Assembly: GCF_003054055.1 (NCBI RefSeq)
Contig: NZ_QBKI01000006.1
Coordinates: forward strand, 62,001-126,000
Source of the DNA: Pontibacter mucosus
Lineage (GTDB): Bacteria; Bacteroidota; Bacteroidia; Cytophagales; Hymenobacteraceae
Direction of reading: 5' to 3'
Length of the DNA stretch: 64,000 nt
Shown here: positions 8,501 to 17,473 of the stretch, piece after piece
How positions within the stretch are numbered: the first letter of the stretch is position 1
Layout: the number at the start of each line of letters is the position of its first letter
Notes under the pieces: generated by a model
Databases searched by the model: none
What the model saw: only the letters and a program-made list of their open reading frames with translations
What the model was told of the DNA's origin: nothing
Translations under genes and position numbers: made by a program

Positions 8501-10938
8501 TGCCAACGGCCTACATTACCGCCATCGCGCTGCGCCAGGTAAAGGACAACCAGATGCCGCTCACCATTGCCCGCGGGTTTAAGCCTTTGACAGTGACCAA
8601 GAAGAGCACAAAACTAGACGTCGCTATACTTGCCCCGGAGGCGTCCCGCTCTAACAAAGTACAGCAAGTGAAGGTGAAAACGGTTCCTAACGCGGAGGTG
8701 ACACTGGCTGTGGTGGACGAAGGCATTCTGCAGATTAAGGATTACCAGACACCCGACCCGCACTGCTTTTTCTACCAGAAACGGGCGCTGGAGGTGACGG
8801 GCTATGACTTGTACCCCTATCTGTTTCCAGAGTTAGGCAGTCGCTCCAGCACGGGCGGCGACGGCTACGACTTGGCCAAACGCATCAATCCGCTGACCAA
8901 CAAACGGGTAAAATTGGTGTCATTGTGGAGCGGTCAACTAAAGGCAAACGGCAACGGCGAGGCCACCGTGAACGTGCGTATACCTGAGTTCTCGGGAGCC
9001 TTGCGCATCATGGCCGTGGCTTACAAAGACAATGCTTTTGGCTCTTCGGAGAAGATGATGCGCGTATCGGACCCGGTGGTGGTTAGCACGGCGCTTCCTC
9101 GTTTTGTGAGCCCTCGTGATACGATACTGGTGCCGGTCACACTGAGCAATACCACAGCCACCAAAGCCACAGCCGCCAGTACCATCACCGTGACAGGTCC
9201 GTTGCGTGTGGTGGGCGAAGCAAAAAAATCAGCAAGTATAAATCCGAACGCGGAGGCGCAGGTAACCTATAAACTCGTAGCAACGCCCGCCATTGGGCAG
9301 GCAACGGTGAAGGTACAGGTCAATACGCTGAACGAGTCGTTTGCCAGCAACACCGACATCACCGTTCGCCCTATCGCGCCGCTAACCAAAGTAACGGAGG
9401 CCGGAAGTATAAAAAATGGCGCCACGGCCGACATCAAGCTGGCTAACGACTTTATACCTTCCTCCGTGTCGGCCAAGTTGGTGGTAAGCCGCTCGCCGCT
9501 GGCGCAGTTTACCGATGATATTACGTTCCTGCTGCGCTACCCGCACGGCTGCCTGGAGCAGACGACTTCCACGGCTTTTCCACTTTTATACTTTACCGAC
9601 CTGGCCCGCTCGCTGAACCAGGAGCAACAAGGCCGCACGTTTAACCCGAACTACCTGGTACAGGAGGCCATCACCAAAATTGAGCTGATGCAGCAGTACG
9701 ACGGCGGATTCACTTACTGGCCCGGCGCCACTTACACCGACTGGTGGAGCAGCACCTACGCCACACACTTCTTGCTGGAGGCCAAAAAAGCCGGCTTCCC
9801 GGTAACGCAGGAGGTGCTGGACAAGGCCCTGCGCTACCTGCAGCAAAAGGTAAAAGGCAAGGCCTTGGAAGAGTACCGCTACTACGACGCCAAGCGCCAG
9901 GTGCAGAGCAAGTACATTGCCGCCCGCGAAACGACTTACTCGCTCTATGTGCTCAGCATAGCCGGCCAGGTGGATTGGTCTACGATGAACTACTACAAGG
10001 CCAAGCCGGAACTGCTGTCGCTGGATGCGCGCTACCTGCTTGCCAGCACGTATGCCCTGAACGGCAGCCGCGAGAGCTTCAACCAGATTTTGCCCCGCTC
10101 CTTCTCCGGCGAAACCTCAGTGCGTGCCCTGGACGGCAGCTTCTACTCCCCGCTCCGCGACATGGCCATCTCTCTGAACAGCTTGATAGAAGTGGACCCG
10201 GACAACCCGCAGGTTGGCACCATGGCGCGGCATTTATCAGAAGAACTGCGCTCCAAACGCTGGTACAACACGCAGGAACGCGCTTTTGCGCTAATGGCTT
10301 TGGGCAAGCTCTCGAGCAGAAACCAGGGCAACCAAACCGCGCAGGTATACCAGAACGGCAAGCAAATCGGCACCTTCACCGGCAAAGACCTGACCCTGAC
10401 GAGCAACATCGGCAGCGGGCCAATCAGCATACGCGGCAAGGGCAACGGCAGCCTGTATTATTTCTGGGAACTGGAAGGCACTAGTCAGAGTGGCGATGTG
10501 AAGCGCGAAGACAATTACCTGAAAGTGCGTAAAACCTTCTTCGACCGAAATGGCAAAGAAATCACGAACAATACTTTTCGGCAAAACTACCTGGTAATCG
10601 TGCGCGTGGAGCTGCAGTCACTGGACGGCAGAAGTATACCCAACGTGGCCATCACCGACATGCTGCCGGCCGGTTTCGAAATAGAAAACCCGCGCCTGAT
10701 GACCGCCCGCGAGTTCAGTTGGTTGGAGGCTCAAAAACCCGCCACACCGGATTACATCGACATCCGTGACGACCGGATAAACCTTTACGCTACCGCCAAA
10801 CCGGAGCAGCAGTACTTCTTCTACCAGGTGCGCGCGGTGTCAAAGGGTACCTTCCAGTTAGGCCCGATTGGGGCAGATGCCATGTATAACGCAGAGTACC
10901 ATAGCTATTCGGGGGGAGGCGTAGTGAGAGTGAGGTAA
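5503..10938 (+). CDS. Bacterial alpha-2-macroglobulin family lipoprotein with thioester
   Basis: A very large (1811-residue) envelope protein of the bacterial alpha-2-macroglobulin (YfhM/MagD) family, thought to trap foreign proteases in the periplasm. I chose the ATG at 5503, although the frame is open from 5371, because it gives a proper lipoprotein signal (FLFILCIAAC) with a lipid-accepting Cys. A series of MG/BIG-like beta domains fills the first 1200 residues. The thioester motif GCLEQ is intact, with its Cys at residue 1350, followed by a helical thioester domain (GGFTYWPGATYTDWWSS). The penicillin-binding protein 1C gene follows 270 bp downstream, the classic partner that repairs murein after a breach. 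The gene carries 11 exact AAGTATA/TATACTT words. Confidence 0.93.
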   Translation: MKATQAPPLPLYYLHRFGLFLFILCIAACRGNNDELRLKSKNFEQEINREQNLVFTFDKDLVGDSLLNRWDSIPYLTITPKVAGKYKWTAPNELVFSPDKPFAPTTDYRAELTENLLQHAATKYKIPAGQGFTFHTPYLRLQQVKSYWVANENSPNQLEASLQLDFNYPVLFQELREHLKVYAGTKELPVELTSGNRDNITIRVKNVEGQQDKEIPLRLSIAKGLSVSGSTNQTDHTIERDILLPSRQRMMVSEVITALEEGQERIYILTTQPVTNSNIGNLIEVSPRREYTVERLQNGLVLKGNFNQSSTYTLTLSGDLMGMEGKPMGRPYRHSVTFASVEPDISFVSGKSVYLSSQGARNLALNLNQVPRIKVSISKVYENNILHYLREGKMYDGYYDEETEEYYSSSYYDVNENNGNTLFEREYNTESLRKQGSSYLLNLNLNDLDFDSQFKGLYVITVASTDKNWLKDSKIVSVSDIGLIAKQGKNEVVVFANSIREATTMEGVEIRFISTNNQVVHQGTTDKDGVARFSNISNNAPDFKMGMITARKGDDFNYMPYSQTQVNTSRFEVGGKRLNDLNYDAFIYGDRDLYRPGDTIHVNTVVRTPDWKTVAGLPIKVKLLLPNGKEYRSTKGKLNKQGASETSFILNGAAVTGTYTLEVYSGNDVLLSAKKIGVEEFMPDRLKVTATLNKSTYNAGEKLILNLTAQNLFGPPAANRNYEAQLSLKKKTFEAKRYPDYTFDIHTSGSINIQTSTRQGETDAQGKGQETFELEDFQDIGLLDGSLYTTVFDESGRPVNRLNKFDVSTQQAFFGIKNFDDYVSTRRAMNIPLIALDRKGSPVSTTARVQLVRYTYESVIERHSEEYNYKSQRRENVLISQNIAIPASGATFNFTPVSSGEYEIRVMRPGAYNYVAQEFYAYGWGDTESTSFAVNTEGEVDISLDKEKYEVGEQAKILFKSPFAGKILVTVEQNNVLSHYYLKTDKKAASLTLPIKDEHLPTAYITAIALRQVKDNQMPLTIARGFKPLTVTKKSTKLDVAILAPEASRSNKVQQVKVKTVPNAEVTLAVVDEGILQIKDYQTPDPHCFFYQKRALEVTGYDLYPYLFPELGSRSSTGGDGYDLAKRINPLTNKRVKLVSLWSGQLKANGNGEATVNVRIPEFSGALRIMAVAYKDNAFGSSEKMMRVSDPVVVSTALPRFVSPRDTILVPVTLSNTTATKATAASTITVTGPLRVVGEAKKSASINPNAEAQVTYKLVATPAIGQATVKVQVNTLNESFASNTDITVRPIAPLTKVTEAGSIKNGATADIKLANDFIPSSVSAKLVVSRSPLAQFTDDITFLLRYPHGCLEQTTSTAFPLLYFTDLARSLNQEQQGRTFNPNYLVQEAITKIELMQQYDGGFTYWPGATYTDWWSSTYATHFLLEAKKAGFPVTQEVLDKALRYLQQKVKGKALEEYRYYDAKRQVQSKYIAARETTYSLYVLSIAGQVDWSTMNYYKAKPELLSLDARYLLASTYALNGSRESFNQILPRSFSGETSVRALDGSFYSPLRDMAISLNSLIEVDPDNPQVGTMARHLSEELRSKRWYNTQERAFALMALGKLSSRNQGNQTAQVYQNGKQIGTFTGKDLTLTSNIGSGPISIRGKGNGSLYYFWELEGTSQSGDVKREDNYLKVRKTFFDRNGKEITNNTFRQNYLVIVRVELQSLDGRSIPNVAITDMLPAGFEIENPRLMTAREFSWLEAQKPATPDYIDIRDDRINLYATAKPEQQYFFYQVRAVSKGTFQLGPIGADAMYNAEYHSYSGGGVVRVR

Positions 10939-10946
10939 CCCTCTAC

Positions 10947-11144
10947 TGTCATTTCGAACGCAGTGAGAAATCTGAATTATTTGGGGTCATGAAGCAATCA
11001 TGGTCGAAAATCCAGAGTAGCGCCAACTGTCCCCTTGAGGGGACTACAGGGGTGTTTACACCTGCGGGGAAAATACATAAAGGTTCAGGACTAGTGTTAT
11101 ACCTCAAAAAAATAACACCCCTATAATCCCCTCAAGGGGATAGT
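10947..11144. repeat. Intergenic repeat pair: TGTCATTTCGA element plus a TIR-bounded CCCCTTGAGGGG element
   Basis: From 10947 there is a TGTCATTTCGAACGCAGTGA GAAATCT element of the common Bacteroidota type. From 11026 to 11144 lies a separate element with terminal inverted repeats of about 30 bp: ACTGTCCCCTTGAGGGGACT followed by ACAGGGGTGTTT, mirrored by AACACCCCTATAATCCCCTC followed by AAGGGGATAGT. A further CCCCCTTTGAAGGGGGTT-like palindrome follows near 11160-11185. The whole spacer lies between the macroglobulin and pbpC genes and contains no open frame. Confidence 0.7.
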
Positions 11145-11208
11145 CTTCAAGAATAAAAGTCCCCCTTTGAAGGGGTTAGGGGGATGAAACCCAGGAGAGA
11201 TAAACCAA

Positions 11209-13557
11209 ATGCCAACACAAAACCAAAAGTATACCCCAATCCACCGGCTGCTAACCTATAGCAAGCCCTGGCTGAAGTATACTTTATACTTTGTGTTGAC
11301 CCTTTGCCTTGCCTTTGCTATTCTTAACCAACTCTACCCACTCAAGGTAAACGTCTCCTACTCCCCCGTCATCACGGCCTCCGATGGCAGCGTGATTAAT
11401 GCCTTTCTGAGCCGGGACGATAAGTGGCGCATGCAGCTGGAGCCGGATGAAATCAGTCCGGTGCTGAAGAAGGCGGTGCTGCTGAAAGAAGACAAGTATT
11501 TTTACTACCACCCAGGCATCAACCCCTTTGCCATTGCCCGGGCTTTCTCAAACAACATCCTTCAAAACAGGAAAACCTCCGGTGCCTCTACCATTACCAT
11601 GCAGGTGGCTAGGCTGCTTTATCCGCAGCAGCGCACGTATGCTAATAAACTCACCGAAATGTTCCGGGCGCTGCAGCTGGAGTGGTATTACAGCAAAGAC
11701 GAAATCCTGCAGCTATACCTGAACCTGGTGCCCTTTGGCGGCAACATTGAAGGTGTAAAGGCTGCCGCTGTTCTATACTTTCAGCAGTCGCCCAGGCAGC
11801 TGAGCCTGGCCCAGGCGGTTACGCTGACTGTTATACCGAACAAACCTTCTTCGCTTCGGATTGGCGAGCAGAATGAAAGAATAGTTGAATTCAGAAATAA
11901 ATGGCTACAATACTACTGGGAGCAAGAGGCTTTTCCGGCTGCGGAGATTGAGGATGCTTTGCTCGAGCCACTGGAAGCCCGCAGACAGGAAGCGCCCAAA
12001 GTGGCGCCGCACTTTGCTTACCGCATGTACCGCAGGTATAAGAATCAGCCCATCATCAAAACCACACTAAACCGGCAGGTGCAGGAGAAAGTGGAGCAGC
12101 TGGCCTACAACTATATGCAGCGGTTGCGCTACCAAAACATTCACAACGCGGCGGTGCTGGTCATCAACAATCAAACAAAGGCCGTGGAGGCCTACCTGGG
12201 TTCCGCTGATTTCAATGATTTCGCACACCACGGGCAGGTAGACGGTGTGCGGGCAGTTCGCTCACCGGGCAGCACCTTAAAGCCATTCCTCTATGCCACC
12301 GCTTTCGACAAAGGACTGCTCACGCCGAGAACCGTCATTACTGATGTACCCGTGGATTATGCCGGGTATCGCCCACAAAACTACTTCGGCAACTACAACG
12401 GCAACGTCACCATTGAGCATGCCCTGGCCACTTCGCTCAACGTACCAGCCGTAAAAGTGCTCGACCAGCTCGGCGTCTATACTTTTGTGCATAAGCTGAA
12501 GCAGGCAGAGTTTTCGCAGATGAAGCAGATGGGCAACCAGCTTGGCCTCTCTCTGATTCTGGGAGGATGTGATGTGAAGTTGGAGGAGTTGACCTTGCTC
12601 TACGCCGCTTTTGCCAAGCAGGGAAAGTATAGCGCTGCGCGTTGGCTGCAACAGGACACTACGCAAGCAGAAACGCAGTTACTTTCGCCCGCATCAACTT
12701 ACATGGTGAGCCAGATTCTGACGCAGCTCACGCGCCCCGACCTGCCCCACAATGCCCACAACAGCCCGAACCTGCCCAAGATTGCCTGGAAAACCGGCAC
12801 CTCCTACGGGCGTAAGGACGCCTGGAGCATCGGCTACAACAAAAAGTATACGGTGGGCGTTTGGGTCGGCAATTTCTCCGGCGAGGGCGTGCCCGAACTT
12901 AACGGCACCGACTCAGCCACTCCCCTCCTTTTCGACATCTTCAACAGCATTGACTATAACTCCGCTGACGGATGGTTTCAGCAACCAAAAAGCATTGGTT
13001 TAAGAGCGGTGTGCGCTGAGAGCGGCAACCCAGCCAACAGCTTTTGCAAAAACCAGTTGCTAGATACCTTTATACCTGGCATCTCCTACACCCAAAAGTG
13101 CAGCCACCTAAAAAAGATTGCCGTTTCCGCCGATAAAAAGTATAGCTATTGCACCAGTTGCCAGCCGGCGACAGGCTTTGTGCAGCAGCTTTACCCCAAC
13201 CACGCCCCGGAACTGCTCACGTTTTACGATGCTGAGCGTATACCCTACCAGCAGATTCCGGCGCACAACCCAACATGTAGCCGCATCTTTAAAGAGTACG
13301 CCCCGGCTATCACCTCCCCGGCTTCCGGCATGGAGTATATTCTGGAGCGGGAGGAACACCAGCAACTGATGCTGCACAGCAACACCCACAACGAGGTAAA
13401 GCAGGTATACTGGTACATCAACGATAAATTTCTGCGCGCCACCGCCGCAAATGAGAAGGTGTTTTTTGAGCCGCAGCGGGCCGGCAGGTATAAAATATCC
13501 TGCACCGATGACCAGGGCCGGAATACGGACAGCTACATCACGGTCAGCTTTCTGTAA
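11209..13557 (+). CDS. pbpC: Penicillin-binding protein 1C (bifunctional murein synthase)
   Basis: A 782-residue class A PBP. One N-terminal membrane helix (about 25-45) precedes a GT51 transglycosylase domain with catalytic Glu94 in KEDKYFYYHPG and a later SGASTITMQVARLL motif. The transpeptidase domain has SPGSTLKP with Ser355 and Lys358, and KTGTSYG from Lys528. The C-terminal roughly 90 residues match the BiPBP_C beta-sandwich specific to the PbpC group. Together with the upstream alpha-2-macroglobulin it forms the defence/repair pair conserved across Gram-negatives. The stop codon is embedded in an AAAGTATA/TATACTTT inverted pair. Confidence 0.95.
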   Translation: MPTQNQKYTPIHRLLTYSKPWLKYTLYFVLTLCLAFAILNQLYPLKVNVSYSPVITASDGSVINAFLSRDDKWRMQLEPDEISPVLKKAVLLKEDKYFYYHPGINPFAIARAFSNNILQNRKTSGASTITMQVARLLYPQQRTYANKLTEMFRALQLEWYYSKDEILQLYLNLVPFGGNIEGVKAAAVLYFQQSPRQLSLAQAVTLTVIPNKPSSLRIGEQNERIVEFRNKWLQYYWEQEAFPAAEIEDALLEPLEARRQEAPKVAPHFAYRMYRRYKNQPIIKTTLNRQVQEKVEQLAYNYMQRLRYQNIHNAAVLVINNQTKAVEAYLGSADFNDFAHHGQVDGVRAVRSPGSTLKPFLYATAFDKGLLTPRTVITDVPVDYAGYRPQNYFGNYNGNVTIEHALATSLNVPAVKVLDQLGVYTFVHKLKQAEFSQMKQMGNQLGLSLILGGCDVKLEELTLLYAAFAKQGKYSAARWLQQDTTQAETQLLSPASTYMVSQILTQLTRPDLPHNAHNSPNLPKIAWKTGTSYGRKDAWSIGYNKKYTVGVWVGNFSGEGVPELNGTDSATPLLFDIFNSIDYNSADGWFQQPKSIGLRAVCAESGNPANSFCKNQLLDTFIPGISYTQKCSHLKKIAVSADKKYSYCTSCQPATGFVQQLYPNHAPELLTFYDAERIPYQQIPAHNPTCSRIFKEYAPAITSPASGMEYILEREEHQQLMLHSNTHNEVKQVYWYINDKFLRATAANEKVFFEPQRAGRYKISCTDDQGRNTDSYITVSFL

Positions 13558-13584
13558 AGTATAGCGTTGCGATTTTTATACTTT
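13556..13584. terminator. AAAGTATA/TATACTTT inverted pair at the pbpC 3' end
   Basis: AAAGTATA at 13556-13563 is mirrored by TATACTTT at 13577-13584 around a 13-nt loop rich in T. The left arm shares bases with the pbpC stop codon. The placement suggests a transcription-ending or transcript-stabilising hairpin; the opposing gene ends 50 bp further on. The stem is AT-rich, so termination strength is uncertain. Confidence 0.45.
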
Positions 13585-13632
13585 GTCAGTCCAGCTATTT
13601 CCCCCAAAGCTGGAAGCCTCCGTTGACCCGGT

Positions 13633-14928
13633 TTAATTATCCACCTCTCGCAGGGCGGGGCGGGTATCCTGGCTGTCGCGCTTTTCATACGCAACCCGGA
13701 AGGCCGACAGATCTGGCTTATACTTACGCTCCCTTGCCAGTTCGTGCTGGTAAATAACCTGCCCCAGGCCGTGGAGGAAAGGATAGCCCAGGGTATCGTA
13801 GTCATACTTGCCATCGTTGATCACACCGTCGCTATTCACATATACCGTGGCCGATAACATGTACTCCACCTGGTTCTCAAAATCAACCACATACGACACG
13901 TCCGTCATGAAGCCATAGGACCAGCCCACCTTATTGAACACCCGCACCTGCTCTGGCATACGGTGGGTGCTGTCTCGGAAAAAGAACTTGACGTAACTGT
14001 CGTAAAAGGCCGCCGTGTCATACTTTGGGTATGGCGTTTCGGAGGGGTATTGGGACAAATAACGGTACAGGAAGCTGTAGTCGTCCTGCGTGAGGTTAAA
14101 CCGTTGCTTTTTAGGCACCGAGGCTGGGAACATCACCGACTGCAGTAACTGCTGCATATCCTGCAGCGGCATGTTATTATGTATAGTAAAATCAAACGGG
14201 CCATTCACCAGGCTGTCGTTGCTGTCGAAGTGTGCATTTCCTAACTTTATCTCCTTGCTAAAGTCGATGGGGTTGGGGTTATAGGCGGCAGGCTGGCTAT
14301 ACTTAGTCGTGCCGTCTGGGTTTAAAAAGCGGACAGGGTTGGTGTGGCGGTTCTGCTCCGTAGTAAAGCCCATGAACTGGCGCACAATACGGGAATCCTT
14401 GTAGCCTTTGCGACGGAGGTTCTCGTTTATCTCCTGCTGGCCCACGAACTGGAAAAGGCGGTTGTACGGATCATTCTCACTGATCAGCAAGGCCCTTTTG
14501 ATGAGGTGCGCTATCGAAGGCATTCCGCTTTCTGAGGAGGCATCTTCGTAAAGCGGCCGCTGCCCTACAAAGCTGCTGTCGAACACCACGGGGGTATTCT
14601 TGTCAATTCCTGCTTCACGGAGCGTGTTTAGTTTCTCCAGCGCCATAAAAGCCAGGGGCATCTTCACCGTGGAAGCCGGGTTAAAGTATAAATCCGGATC
14701 GTAGTTGAAGTAATAATTCCGGAAAGAGGGCTTGTTGTGCTTATCCCGGTTAATCTCCGTGTAAATGATTTGCACGCGGTATGCTTCCGGGTTGCTGAGC
14801 AGCTTGTTTACGTTTTCGTTGCCCGCGCTGCTGAGTATCTCCCGCAGGTGCTTATCGGTTTTTCGCTGAGACATAGCAGGTTTATGCAGGCATACCAGCA
14901 CTGCGAGGAAAAGTATAATTCTTGCCAT
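13633..14928 (-). CDS. Secreted class A beta-lactamase-fold serine hydrolase
   Basis: A 431-residue protein with a signal peptide (MARIILFLAVLVCLHKPAMS). The SxxK motif STVK (Ser86, Lys89) lies in FNPASTVKMPLAFMALEKL. SEND near residue 149 takes the place of the SDN loop, and NKVGWSYG the place of KTG. This arrangement fits the 'serine hydrolase' (beta-lactamase2) group common in Bacteroidota, larger than true beta-lactamases (about 290). The degenerate KTG box argues against assuming drug resistance; it could be an esterase, a carboxypeptidase or another penicillin-recognising enzyme. It converges with pbpC across a 75-bp gap. The minus-strand start at 14928 follows the only good signal sequence. 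Confidence 0.82.
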   Translation of the reverse strand: MARIILFLAVLVCLHKPAMSQRKTDKHLREILSSAGNENVNKLLSNPEAYRVQIIYTEINRDKHNKPSFRNYYFNYDPDLYFNPASTVKMPLAFMALEKLNTLREAGIDKNTPVVFDSSFVGQRPLYEDASSESGMPSIAHLIKRALLISENDPYNRLFQFVGQQEINENLRRKGYKDSRIVRQFMGFTTEQNRHTNPVRFLNPDGTTKYSQPAAYNPNPIDFSKEIKLGNAHFDSNDSLVNGPFDFTIHNNMPLQDMQQLLQSVMFPASVPKKQRFNLTQDDYSFLYRYLSQYPSETPYPKYDTAAFYDSYVKFFFRDSTHRMPEQVRVFNKVGWSYGFMTDVSYVVDFENQVEYMLSATVYVNSDGVINDGKYDYDTLGYPFLHGLGQVIYQHELARERKYKPDLSAFRVAYEKRDSQDTRPALREVDN

Positions 14929-15134
14929 TTGATGAAGTTTGGGTAAGGGCCACGAACTAATCAGGGTAGTTTTTCAGAAATATATTACTTTCTATAGATG
15001 CGGCAAAAGCTCCTGTATTCCTTCCCTCCTAAGTTATCATATTTCGCCTATACTTTCACCTTGCTCCTCCCGGACTCGTATTGTCCTTAACCAAACACAC
15101 CATTGATTACCCGGAAGTATAAAAGGCATCGCTG

Positions 15135-16220
15135 ATGATTTACAAGCTACTGGTCGTGCTCACGTACTTTATACTTTACGTGACCTTGCTGCCGCTCTGG
15201 AGGCACACGGCCTGGTGGGTGCGTGGCCTGGATTTCCCACGCTTCCAGTTCATGCTGCTGGCCTTTTTCCTGCTGCTGGCAGACCTGTTTTTCCTAGATT
15301 TCTCAAATTTTAGTTCCTGGCTGATGGCTGGTGCGGCGCTCGGCTGCTTTAGCTTTCAGTTTGGCTGGATATTGCCCTACACCAGCCTCTTTCCTGTGGA
15401 GGTGAAACCGGCGCGGAACCGGTACGAGGCCAACAGCATCCGCGTGATCACGGCCAATGTACTGATGACAAACCGCAACGCCGACAGCCTGATAGCTATG
15501 GTTAAAAAGCATGAGCCCGACGTGTTGGTAACGCTGGAGACTGACCTGTGGTGGGAGCAACTACTGAGCGTGCTGGAAAAAGAGTACAAGTATACGATAA
15601 AATGCCCCCTGGACAACCGCTACGGCATGCACGTTTATTCCAGGCTGCCGATGGAAGATACGGCCATACAGTTCTTGGTTGAGCCGGATGTGCCCTCGAT
15701 GCACGCGCTGGTGGAACTGCGATCTAAAGTGAAGGTGCGTTTTCATTTTCTGCACCCGGCCCCGCCCAGCCCCACCGAGAACCCGGCCTCCTCAGAGCGC
15801 GACGCAGAACTGCTGGTAGTGGGAAAGAGCGTGGCCGACGAAACGGACCCCATCATTATTACCGGCGACCTGAATGATGTGGCCTGGTCTGCCACCACAC
15901 GGCTTTTCCGGAAAATCAGCGGCCTGCTGGACCCACGTATCGGGCGGGGCATGTTCAACACCTTCCATGCCGGCATCTTCTTTGCGCGCTGGCCCCTCGA
16001 CCACCTTTTTCACAGCGAGCATTTCACGCTGGCCCATATCGAGAGGCTCCCATACTTTGGATCCGACCACTTCCCGATGCTGGTGGAGCTGGTATATGAC
16101 GTGGCGCATGGAGCCGAGCAGGAAGGCCTGCAGGCGGACGAGGAAGATCACAGTTGGGCAGAAGCGAAAATGGATATGCATGAGGTGGAAGAATCGCATG
16201 TGCACGAGCCGGGGAAATAA
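15135..16220 (+). CDS. Membrane-anchored endonuclease/exonuclease/phosphatase family protein
   Basis: 361 residues. Three hydrophobic segments fill about the first 85 residues (LLVVLTYFILYVTLLPLW, MLLAFFLLLADLFFLDF and a third around MAGAALGCFSFQFGWILPY). The EEP catalytic domain follows: ITANVLMTNRN, LVTLETD (general catalytic Glu), ITGDLNDVAWS and GSDHFPMLVEL carry the Asn, Glu, Asp-x-Asn and Ser-Asp-His signatures. The C-terminal tail is acidic and His-rich. Family members of this layout are deposited with the active site outside the cytoplasm and probably hydrolyse phosphodiesters, but the substrate is unknown. It stands alone between a divergent hydrolase and the next plus-strand gene. 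Confidence 0.85.
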   Translation: MIYKLLVVLTYFILYVTLLPLWRHTAWWVRGLDFPRFQFMLLAFFLLLADLFFLDFSNFSSWLMAGAALGCFSFQFGWILPYTSLFPVEVKPARNRYEANSIRVITANVLMTNRNADSLIAMVKKHEPDVLVTLETDLWWEQLLSVLEKEYKYTIKCPLDNRYGMHVYSRLPMEDTAIQFLVEPDVPSMHALVELRSKVKVRFHFLHPAPPSPTENPASSERDAELLVVGKSVADETDPIIITGDLNDVAWSATTRLFRKISGLLDPRIGRGMFNTFHAGIFFARWPLDHLFHSEHFTLAHIERLPYFGSDHFPMLVELVYDVAHGAEQEGLQADEEDHSWAEAKMDMHEVEESHVHEPGK

Positions 16221-16324
16221 GCTCACCAACTTCCGCACATTCACCCATCCACTGTAAGAAATGGAGCAGCAAAATCCGGGGCAGATTAGTATCTTACAGC
16301 AACCTTACGCTAAAGCAAGAAACT

Positions 16325-17473
16325 ATGATCAAAACAACCGGGTGGAGGCTCTTTCTCCTGACATTTATACTTTTCTCCGCTGCCACCAGCAGCTACGGCC
16401 AGGTAGCGAAGGCCGAGGCAGAGATCAGGAACATCATGCAGCAGTATGACGTGGTGGGACTTTCGGTGGCCGTGGTGCAAAAAGAAGACATCGTCTACGC
16501 CAATTCCTTTGGGCTGAAGGACCTGGAAACCAGAACGCCGCTCAGCAACAGCGACATTTTTCGGATTGCCTCTATCTCCAAGTCGTTCACTGCTACGGCC
16601 CTGCAGCAGCTGGCAGAGGCCGGTAAATTATCGCTGGAGGATGATGTAAGTAATTTACTTGGATTTAAAGTAAGGAACCCCAGATACCCGGAGCGGGTCA
16701 TCACCTTGAAAATGCTGCTTTCGCATACTTCCAGCATCAACGACAGCCAGGGATACTTCACGCTCAATTCGATCAACCCGGCCAAAAATCCGGAGTGGGA
16801 GAAGTGTTACAACAGCTACGCGCCAGGAACGGATTACCAGTACTGCAACCTCAATTTTAACATGGCTGGCACCATACTTGAAAAAGTGTCCGTAGAGCGT
16901 TTTGACCAGTACGTAAAGCACCACATCCTGGACCCGCTGGGCCTGTACGGGGGGTATAATGTTGACTCGCTGGACGGCAGCCGCTTTACTACACTCTACG
17001 CCTATAATCCCGACTCGAACAGCTTCTCCCCCTCCCCATCGGCCTATGCCCCGCGCCGGGAGGCCATCCGGAGTTATGTGATGGGCCAGAGCACCCCGAT
17101 TTTCTCCCCTACCGGCGGCATGAAAATCTCCGCCACCGACCTGGCCAAGTACATGGCCATGCACCTAAACAAAGGCAAGTATAAAGGCACCCGCATCATC
17201 TCAAAAAAGAGTGCTAAGCAGATGCAGCAGGAAATTGCCCGCAACGGCTACGGCCTGGCCTTAACCACCGCGAAGGATCTTATTCCGGGCAAGAAACTGA
17301 AAGGACACACCGGCTCGGCCTACGGCCTCTACAGCGCCATGTTTTTTGATCCGAAACAGAAGTATGGCTTTGTAGTGATCACAAACGGCTGCAGTGCCCC
17401 GGACAGCGATGAGTATAACAAGGCCCTGGCCGCTACCATCAACAGCCTGTACCGGCATTTGATTGAGAAATAA
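16325..17473 (+). CDS. Secreted class C beta-lactamase-like serine hydrolase
   Basis: 382 residues with an N-terminal signal sequence ending near SSYGQ (residues 1-26). The AmpC/EstB-type active site is visible: Ser83-x-x-Lys86 in IASISKSFTA, the Tyr-x-Asn triad as YCN in YQYCNLNFNMAG, and HTG in LKGHTGSAYG. These are hallmarks of the broad 'beta-lactamase family' that includes esterases, D-aminopeptidases and peptidoglycan-related hydrolases. HTG instead of KTG is usual for the non-lactamase members. It is the second beta-lactamase-fold enzyme within 4 kb, in an envelope-oriented region. It converges with the PEP carboxylase gene across a repeat-bearing spacer. Confidence 0.87.
   Translation: MIKTTGWRLFLLTFILFSAATSSYGQVAKAEAEIRNIMQQYDVVGLSVAVVQKEDIVYANSFGLKDLETRTPLSNSDIFRIASISKSFTATALQQLAEAGKLSLEDDVSNLLGFKVRNPRYPERVITLKMLLSHTSSINDSQGYFTLNSINPAKNPEWEKCYNSYAPGTDYQYCNLNFNMAGTILEKVSVERFDQYVKHHILDPLGLYGGYNVDSLDGSRFTTLYAYNPDSNSFSPSPSAYAPRREAIRSYVMGQSTPIFSPTGGMKISATDLAKYMAMHLNKGKYKGTRIISKKSAKQMQQEIARNGYGLALTTAKDLIPGKKLKGHTGSAYGLYSAMFFDPKQKYGFVVITNGCSAPDSDEYNKALAATINSLYRHLIEK

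Noticed and set aside
9744..10484. 246-codon plus-strand frame within the alpha-2-macroglobulin gene
   Set aside because: Same-strand frame shift of a well-supported gene; Pro/Arg/Gln-rich product without motif.
13633..17473. Two beta-lactamase-fold proteins as antibiotic-resistance genes
   Set aside because: Both lack the canonical KTG box (NKVG and HTG instead), which suggests other hydrolase roles; resistance cannot be claimed from sequence.
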